DNA from: an uncultured Porphyromonas sp. | Lineage (GTDB): Bacteria; Bacteroidota; Bacteroidia; Bacteroidales; Porphyromonadaceae | Reading direction: 5' to 3' | Length of the DNA: 54,724 bases | Assembly: GCA_900538385.1 (NCBI GenBank) | Contig: UWSO01000014.1 | Location: 1-54,724 of the forward strand | Shown here: one piece after another, positions 50,028-54,724 of the stretch | How positions within the stretch are numbered: the stretch's first letter is position 1 | How the letters are laid out: the number at the start of each line of letters is the position of its first letter | Translations under genes and position numbers: made by a program | The notes under the pieces: generated by a model | What the model saw: the letters and a program-made list of their open reading frames with translations, nothing else | Told to the model about the DNA's origin: nothing | Databases searched by the model: none

Positions 50028-51599
50028 ATGGTAAATAGGACATATCGTCTACTCTTTGCGCTCTTAGTAACCTCTTGGAGCTTGCTGCTGACAGCTGCTT
50101 GCCAGCCAAGCGGTAGGCAGGGGGAAGCGGAGCAGCCTCAGAGCGAGACCAATCAGACTTTCTTAGCCTCACAGCAGGACTACGACCTGCGCGTCGCTGG
50201 CACCGCATGGGAGGCTGGCGATCAGATAGGTATCTACGTACGTCGCACGGCGCAGAATACCACTTGGTCGGCTGAGCAACTACAGCATAGCAACCTGCAC
50301 TTCAAGACTATCCGTGGTGGGGGCATCGCTACCTTCCAGCCAGTCGACGAGCAGCAGAAGGTAGCTTGGGATTCATCGATGAAGTATGATATCCTCGCTT
50401 ACTACCCCTACAATGCTCAGACGCAGGGGAGCAAGATCGCTTACAGCGTTGCCGATCAAGCTACGCTCAAGCCTCTGCTCATCTCGGACAATCTCTCCGC
50501 CATTGCGCCTGATGATGCGAAGCAGCTAGCTTTCCGTCAGGCACTCGCTTCGCTCCGCTTCGAGATGCGCAGTGAGGATGGCGGCTCCCTGGAGGGTGTC
50601 ACGGTGCGCATTGTCGGTATGCCGACGACGGGTTCGCTGGACCTTTATAGTCGTCAGTGGCAGGTCGATGCCAGCTCTACGGCCGAGATCTCCGTGCCAG
50701 TCACCGTGTTGGGTGCTACTGCTACGGCCACTGCGCTGATACTACCTATCAAGACGACCACGAGCGAGATGAAGGTCCTCTTCACCCTGCCCAACGGACG
50801 TACCTACACCTGGCCACTACGTGAGGGGCAAAGCCTCGTTATGGGACAGCAGCGCACCCACACCATCACACTCAAGGATACCGGCACGGGCAAAGTCGCA
50901 GAGGTTGGTCGATACTTAGAGCTACCCGCCAAGACGGCGCTCCCCAATACTATGGAGGTGCAGCACATGCTTCCGAGCAACCACTCGGCACGTAATTACG
51001 TCCTCCTATATAATACACAGCTGCACCTAGCTCACTATGTCGCTTATCCACTCTACAAGGATGTAATGGATAAAAAGGTTGATCGCACTAATGATTGGGG
51101 TTATGATCCTATGATCTCAAGAGCGTATCAACCAAACCTGACGAAGTCTTATGACGGCTACTCTCGAGGGCACCAAATCCCTAGTGGGGATCGACTCTCC
51201 TCTCGGGCGGATAACGCCAGCACGTTCTACTATTCCAATATGGTACCCCAAAGGCAACCCCATAATGGTGGCATTTGGCAACAGCTAGAGACACATGTTC
51301 GCACGCTTGCTGGCGGTGTCGACACGCTCTATGTAGTGACAGGCGTAGGCTTTGACAATACGAACTATCAGTATGCTCATGATAGAGATGGCATGGCTTG
51401 TCCCATACCTGACTACTTCTACAAGGTGGTCGTATGGCGAGATAAGCAGGAGCGCTGGCACTCCAAGGCGTGGTGCATACCGCACGAGGGATATTCAGGC
51501 GGATATGACAACTACAAGAAGACGCTCAGTGAGATGGAGGCGAAGACTGGCTTTGACTTCTTCCCTAGACTCAATGATGTCAACGTACTCAATGACTAA
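50028..51599 (+). CDS. Fimbrillin-like lipoprotein fused to DNA/RNA non-specific endonuclease
   Basis: A 523-residue lipoprotein (lipobox LTAAC). Residues about 45-285 form a fimbrillin-family (Mfa/FimA-like) domain: AGDQIGIYVRR, YDILAYYPYN, LAFRQALASLRFEM, TYTWPLREGQSLVMGQQRTHTITL. Residues about 310-520 are a NUC-type nuclease with catalytic motif SRGH (His382; the usual Asp is Ser379) and TFYYSNMVPQ carrying the metal-binding Asn. The pairing of a fimbrial fold with a nuclease suggests a surface-displayed nuclease. First of three linked fimbrillin-like genes. Confidence 0.82.
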   Translation: MVNRTYRLLFALLVTSWSLLLTAACQPSGRQGEAEQPQSETNQTFLASQQDYDLRVAGTAWEAGDQIGIYVRRTAQNTTWSAEQLQHSNLHFKTIRGGGIATFQPVDEQQKVAWDSSMKYDILAYYPYNAQTQGSKIAYSVADQATLKPLLISDNLSAIAPDDAKQLAFRQALASLRFEMRSEDGGSLEGVTVRIVGMPTTGSLDLYSRQWQVDASSTAEISVPVTVLGATATATALILPIKTTTSEMKVLFTLPNGRTYTWPLREGQSLVMGQQRTHTITLKDTGTGKVAEVGRYLELPAKTALPNTMEVQHMLPSNHSARNYVLLYNTQLHLAHYVAYPLYKDVMDKKVDRTNDWGYDPMISRAYQPNLTKSYDGYSRGHQIPSGDRLSSRADNASTFYYSNMVPQRQPHNGGIWQQLETHVRTLAGGVDTLYVVTGVGFDNTNYQYAHDRDGMACPIPDYFYKVVVWRDKQERWHSKAWCIPHEGYSGGYDNYKKTLSEMEAKTGFDFFPRLNDVNVLND

Positions 51600-51619
51600 T
51601 CTGCAGGTCATCTACTACT

Positions 51620-53080
51620 ATGAATAAGTTACTTACAACAATATCCATACTACTCACGACACTACTCCTTGCTGCCTCTTGTACTAAGGAGCAGTCTCGC
51701 TGTACCAATTGCCCCGATGAAGAAGGCTCGCAGGCTAAGGACTACATAGTCTTCAAGAGCAACATTCGTCTGAGCGACAAGGAGGTGCGCGCCACGGACG
51801 GGCGCTTTGACGTGAGCGATCAGATCGGTGTCTACGCTCGTGGAGCTGAGGAGCGCAATAACCTACACTATCACGCCATCCCTGGGGGACAGATAGCCAT
51901 CTTCCACCCTACGACAACGTCTGATCGCATCTACCCTAGCACCGTTAGAGAGCTAGACTTCTACGCTTATGCTCCCTATCGCACATCCGTTCAGAAGGGG
52001 TTGATACACCTAGACATTGTCAAGGAGCCCGTCGATCTCCTCTGGGCTCATCACCGTGAGGTGGCGCCACGTGTCGACAAGAAGGAGTACACGCTCCTCT
52101 TCGGACATGTTCTCTCACGCATCGTCTTCACCATGCAGGGACTTCCCGCAGGCGTGACGCTACGGTCGATGGAGCTGCAAGGTATGGTCGTCGAGGGCGA
52201 TTTTGATGTCCTCACGGGCGAGCTACGCACACCGTACAGTTCTAAGGAGGCGCTCCCGCTCACGGTTGGTACAGACCAGCGCTCGGCTTCGTCTCTCATC
52301 CTCCCCAAGGAGATTGTGAACACTCAGCTACAGCTCACGCTCAGCAATGGACGTACCTACACCAAGCCGATCAAGCAGCTAGACATCGTCAGCAACAAGA
52401 TCTACTACTATAACATCACCCTCGACGGGCAGCAAGGAGATATCTCTATAGACCTACTCAATGGTCAGATCATAGATTGGGAAGATGATGGGACGATCTC
52501 CAATATTGTAGTCACACCGACCGAAACACCCAAGCCAGACCCCAAGCCTGCTGGAGAGAATCTCTACGATGTCAACCTCACACAGACGGCTCGTGCACTA
52601 CCGCTCCAAGATGACTTCGCCAAGGGTGGTAAGGACTACGATCCCTTTGCACTCCCAGGCTGGCTCAACAAAGCGCTCGTCGGTACGCGTGACTTCCAGA
52701 AGCGCTCTTTCGGCGATGTACACTATGCTCAGGCCAGTGCCTTTAAGTCTGCCGATCCAGTAAACAAATGTGTCCTCGTCACGCCACGTCTGCGGATGAC
52801 CGCTGGCTCTAGCCATACGGTAGAGCTAACTTACAGCTCTGGGCACACCAATGGAGCTACCCTCTCTGTCCAGCAGCTAGACAAGGATGGCGCACTCGTC
52901 AAGACCCTAGAGGTCATCAACGACACGACCTCTCCTAGTGGCTATGGTAACCAGCACTACAAGAAGAGCTACACCATTACAGCTTCTGCCGAGGCGGGCT
53001 ACATAGCACTCCTCTATGAAGCTTCGCAGGAACCCCTGCACACCACGACTTATCAAGTCGAAAATCTTACTGTGAAATAA
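51620..53080 (+). CDS. Fimbrillin-like lipoprotein with C-terminal module shared with the first nuclease locus
   Basis: A 486-residue lipoprotein (lipobox AASC). Residues about 45-285 are fimbrillin-like (VSDQIGVYARG, LDFYAYAPYRT, HVLSRIVFTMQGLPAGVTL, TYTKPIKQLDIVSNKIYYYNITL). After a Pro/Lys linker, the last 173 residues (from nucleotide 52559) are the same module as in the protein at 10478-12082. The module may be adhesive or may bind the same partner. It starts 20 nt after the nuclease-fimbrillin gene. Confidence 0.8.
   Translation: MNKLLTTISILLTTLLLAASCTKEQSRCTNCPDEEGSQAKDYIVFKSNIRLSDKEVRATDGRFDVSDQIGVYARGAEERNNLHYHAIPGGQIAIFHPTTTSDRIYPSTVRELDFYAYAPYRTSVQKGLIHLDIVKEPVDLLWAHHREVAPRVDKKEYTLLFGHVLSRIVFTMQGLPAGVTLRSMELQGMVVEGDFDVLTGELRTPYSSKEALPLTVGTDQRSASSLILPKEIVNTQLQLTLSNGRTYTKPIKQLDIVSNKIYYYNITLDGQQGDISIDLLNGQIIDWEDDGTISNIVVTPTETPKPDPKPAGENLYDVNLTQTARALPLQDDFAKGGKDYDPFALPGWLNKALVGTRDFQKRSFGDVHYAQASAFKSADPVNKCVLVTPRLRMTAGSSHTVELTYSSGHTNGATLSVQQLDKDGALVKTLEVINDTTSPSGYGNQHYKKSYTITASAEAGYIALLYEASQEPLHTTTYQVENLTVK
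52559..53077 (+). repeat. C-terminal module, copy B (shared with 11564-12079)
   Basis: The encoded residues match copy A through LPGWLNKALVG, FQKRSFGDVHYAQA, KCVLVTPRL, GHTNGATL and SPSGYGNQHYKKSYTIT, while the upstream domains differ completely. Confidence 0.85.
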
Positions 53081-53114
53081 CAATCAATCAACAAATACCT
53101 AAATACAACGAGAT

Positions 53115-54554
53115 ATGAAGAAACTACTTTTCGGTGCACTCGCACTACTCGCTCTCACAGCGTGCAACAACGCTCCCAACTGTAAGCCTAAGTCAGAGGC
53201 TATGCAGTTTGGCTCAAACATCCCAACGCTCAACCTCCGTATGGCAAACAACGCCTTCGAGGCAAACGATGCCATCGGTATCTCTATGACTGGTGACGCT
53301 ACCGCTACCAACGTAGAGTACAAGACTACCGCAGGAGGCGCTACCGCTACCTTTACACCTGCTGCTACTGGGCTCACCTTTGCCGATGGGCAAACGGTCA
53401 ACTTCGTCAGCTACTATCCTTACAGCGCTAGCGCTACGACCGATCTAGCTATCGACCTGACCAACGATCAGACCGACGTCCTCTACTCCAACAACCTAAC
53501 GGGCATCAAGACTGCCAAGGACGCTACGGGAGCTAACCACGTACTACAGTTCAAGCATAAGCTAGCTCTCGTGAGCTTCACCATGGCTGGTCTACCTGCT
53601 GGTACGACTATCACCTCAGCACAGCTAGAGGGCATCGTCACCACCAGCTCGATGAAGATCGCTGATGGTACGCTTACCAACGGTACGACAACGGCTACGC
53701 AAAAGCTCCAGCTCGCTGGTGGCACCTTCGCTCCAACGATTGTTATCCCCGCTACCAATGCTAATGCTAAGCTAGTCATCACGCTCAGCGACGGCAAGAG
53801 CTACAGCTACACCTTCCCAAGCCTCGCTCTCCAGTCTGGCAAGAACCACAAGTTCAACGTTACCCTCGCATCTGGTGCGCTCACGGTAGACGAGATCAAT
53901 GGTCAGATCTCTGACTGGGACGTCGTAGATGAGGACCCTATCGTCGTTACTCCTGATGACAATGGCGGTACAGAGCCCACTCCAGATCCAGACCCAGAGC
54001 CACAGCCCACAACAGGTGAGCTACTCTTCCCCGGTGCTAACTTCGAGGACTTCGCAGCCTTCACGGGTACGCTAAACAAATACGGTGTAGGCACCTATTG
54101 CTCAGAGGCTACAGGTGCAGGTCGCACGGGCAATGCCCTCAAGGTAAGTGGCACAATGGCTAAAAATGGTTACTTCTTCACAGTAGAGAACAAGAGTGGC
54201 AAGGAGTTTACGGGCAAGTCCAAGATTACCTTCTACGTCAAGGGTACAGCCACTGGCAAGGGTATCTCTATCAACCTATACCCAGCAGATAATACGGTAT
54301 CAGGGCTAACGCAGCAAGGCTACTACGCTTACAACCTTGGCAACATTAACAACGCTGACGTTACTATCCAAGATGCTTCTCATGAGGCTAAAAATCAAAA
54401 CGACTACGCTGGTAGTGTCAATGCTACCGACTGGGTTAAGGTAACGCTGGATATCACTGGCAAGTCTCTTGCTACGAGTGGCAACCTCATTGCCTTCAAG
54501 GGCGGTAAGGGTGGCGTCTATGACCTCCTCATCGATGACATCACGATTGAGTAG
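53115..54554 (+). CDS. Fimbrillin-like lipoprotein with C-terminal jelly-roll-like domain
   Basis: A 479-residue lipoprotein (lipobox LTAC, Cys17). Residues about 30-270 are fimbrillin-like (FEANDAIGISM, VNFVSYYPYS, VLQFKHKLALVSFTMAGLPAGTTI, GKSYSYTFPSLALQSGKNHKFNVTL). An acidic-Pro linker (DPDPEPQP) leads to a C-terminal domain of about 175 residues (GRTGNALKVSGTM, FTGKSKITFYVKG, GGVYDLLIDDITIE) with the look of a carbohydrate-binding jelly roll. It is last in the operon, 34 nt after the previous gene. Confidence 0.8.
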   Translation: MKKLLFGALALLALTACNNAPNCKPKSEAMQFGSNIPTLNLRMANNAFEANDAIGISMTGDATATNVEYKTTAGGATATFTPAATGLTFADGQTVNFVSYYPYSASATTDLAIDLTNDQTDVLYSNNLTGIKTAKDATGANHVLQFKHKLALVSFTMAGLPAGTTITSAQLEGIVTTSSMKIADGTLTNGTTTATQKLQLAGGTFAPTIVIPATNANAKLVITLSDGKSYSYTFPSLALQSGKNHKFNVTLASGALTVDEINGQISDWDVVDEDPIVVTPDDNGGTEPTPDPDPEPQPTTGELLFPGANFEDFAAFTGTLNKYGVGTYCSEATGAGRTGNALKVSGTMAKNGYFFTVENKSGKEFTGKSKITFYVKGTATGKGISINLYPADNTVSGLTQQGYYAYNLGNINNADVTIQDASHEAKNQNDYAGSVNATDWVKVTLDITGKSLATSGNLIAFKGGKGGVYDLLIDDITIE

Positions 54555-54612
54555 TCAGTCACACCTGCGAGCCTCTGTCGCCTAGAGCGAGAGGCTAACT
54601 CGCTAACGAATA

Positions 54613-54657
54613 ACGTAGGGACGTACGGCATTGCGCTGTATGTCCCTACGTTCATTT
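54613..54657 (+). terminator. Terminator-like hairpin of the fimbrillin operon
   Basis: ACGTAGGGACGTACGGC (54613-54629) pairs with GCTGTATGTCCCTACGT (54635-54651), with G-U pairs, followed by TCATTTT. It belongs to the GTAGGGACGCACGG repeat family. 54658-54724 shows no further feature. Confidence 0.6.
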
Positions 54658-54724
54658 TGAGACTATTGTATAAAGGCGAATCGCTGTGTTGCTTTCGGGA
54701 TTCGGCTTCGGTCACATACGGAGG

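Overview
The window looks like chromosomal DNA from a Bacteroidota species, most likely Porphyromonas. The evidence is: many promoters of the Bacteroidetes type (TTG, 19-20 bp, TAnnTTTG); many signal-peptidase II lipoproteins; two TonB-dependent receptors; fimbrillin-like lipoproteins; a type IX secretion-like C-terminal domain; and a glycine-lipid (glsA/glsB) operon. GC content is moderate. No prophage, complete insertion sequence, CRISPR array or rRNA was seen. The species is an inference.

Layout. 1-6450: pepE, luxS, a nucleotidyltransferase, an M13 metallopeptidase lipoprotein and a secreted EEP-fold nuclease, lying between two copies of one repeat element in opposite orientation. The right-hand copy has perfect 17-bp terminal inverted repeats and 12-bp flanking direct repeats. 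6547-6621: tRNA-Val. 6833-13406: a TonB receptor, two DUF5689 lipoproteins and a BACON plus DNA/RNA non-specific endonuclease lipoprotein. With the EEP nuclease just upstream, this looks like a surface nucleic-acid acquisition locus. 13515-17609: a T9SS-type cargo protein, a repeat element and groES-groEL. 17780-19990 (minus strand): the glsA-glsB-yraN operon. 20316-31373: corrinoid/tetrapyrrole genes, namely an ABC importer, a CbiJ-CbiD fusion, CbiA lacking its glutaminase cysteine, then a cobalamin riboswitch, an exported CbiK-like protein lacking one catalytic histidine, a TonB receptor and a DUF4374 lipoprotein.

31787-39792: aspA, small lipoproteins, a YiiX-like hydrolase, an LPG-synthase/flippase-family membrane protein, a protein made of five 22-residue tandem repeats, a TPR-like protein and uvrB. 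39942-46528 (minus strand): folB, a CDF transporter, sdaA, rfbA, a thioredoxin-like lipoprotein, an OmpA lipoprotein and a dihydroorotate dehydrogenase-like protein. 46642-49641: tRNA-Phe, a second EEP nuclease, and an ECF sigma factor with a membrane protein and a Spy-like protein. 50028-54554: three consecutive fimbrillin-like lipoproteins with different C-terminal modules (a nuclease, a module shared with the first nuclease locus, and a jelly-roll-like domain).

The most unusual signal is a pair of homologous arrays of GTTCC-N6-GGAAC with an exact 22-bp period, at 31508-31630 and 42610-42748. Each lies about 35 bp upstream of the TATCTTTG promoter element of an amino-acid ammonia-lyase gene (aspA and sdaA), in the same orientation relative to the gene. 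This suggests an undescribed operator-array regulon. A second family of 21-bp TTCCGAAG arrays occurs in four intergenic regions.
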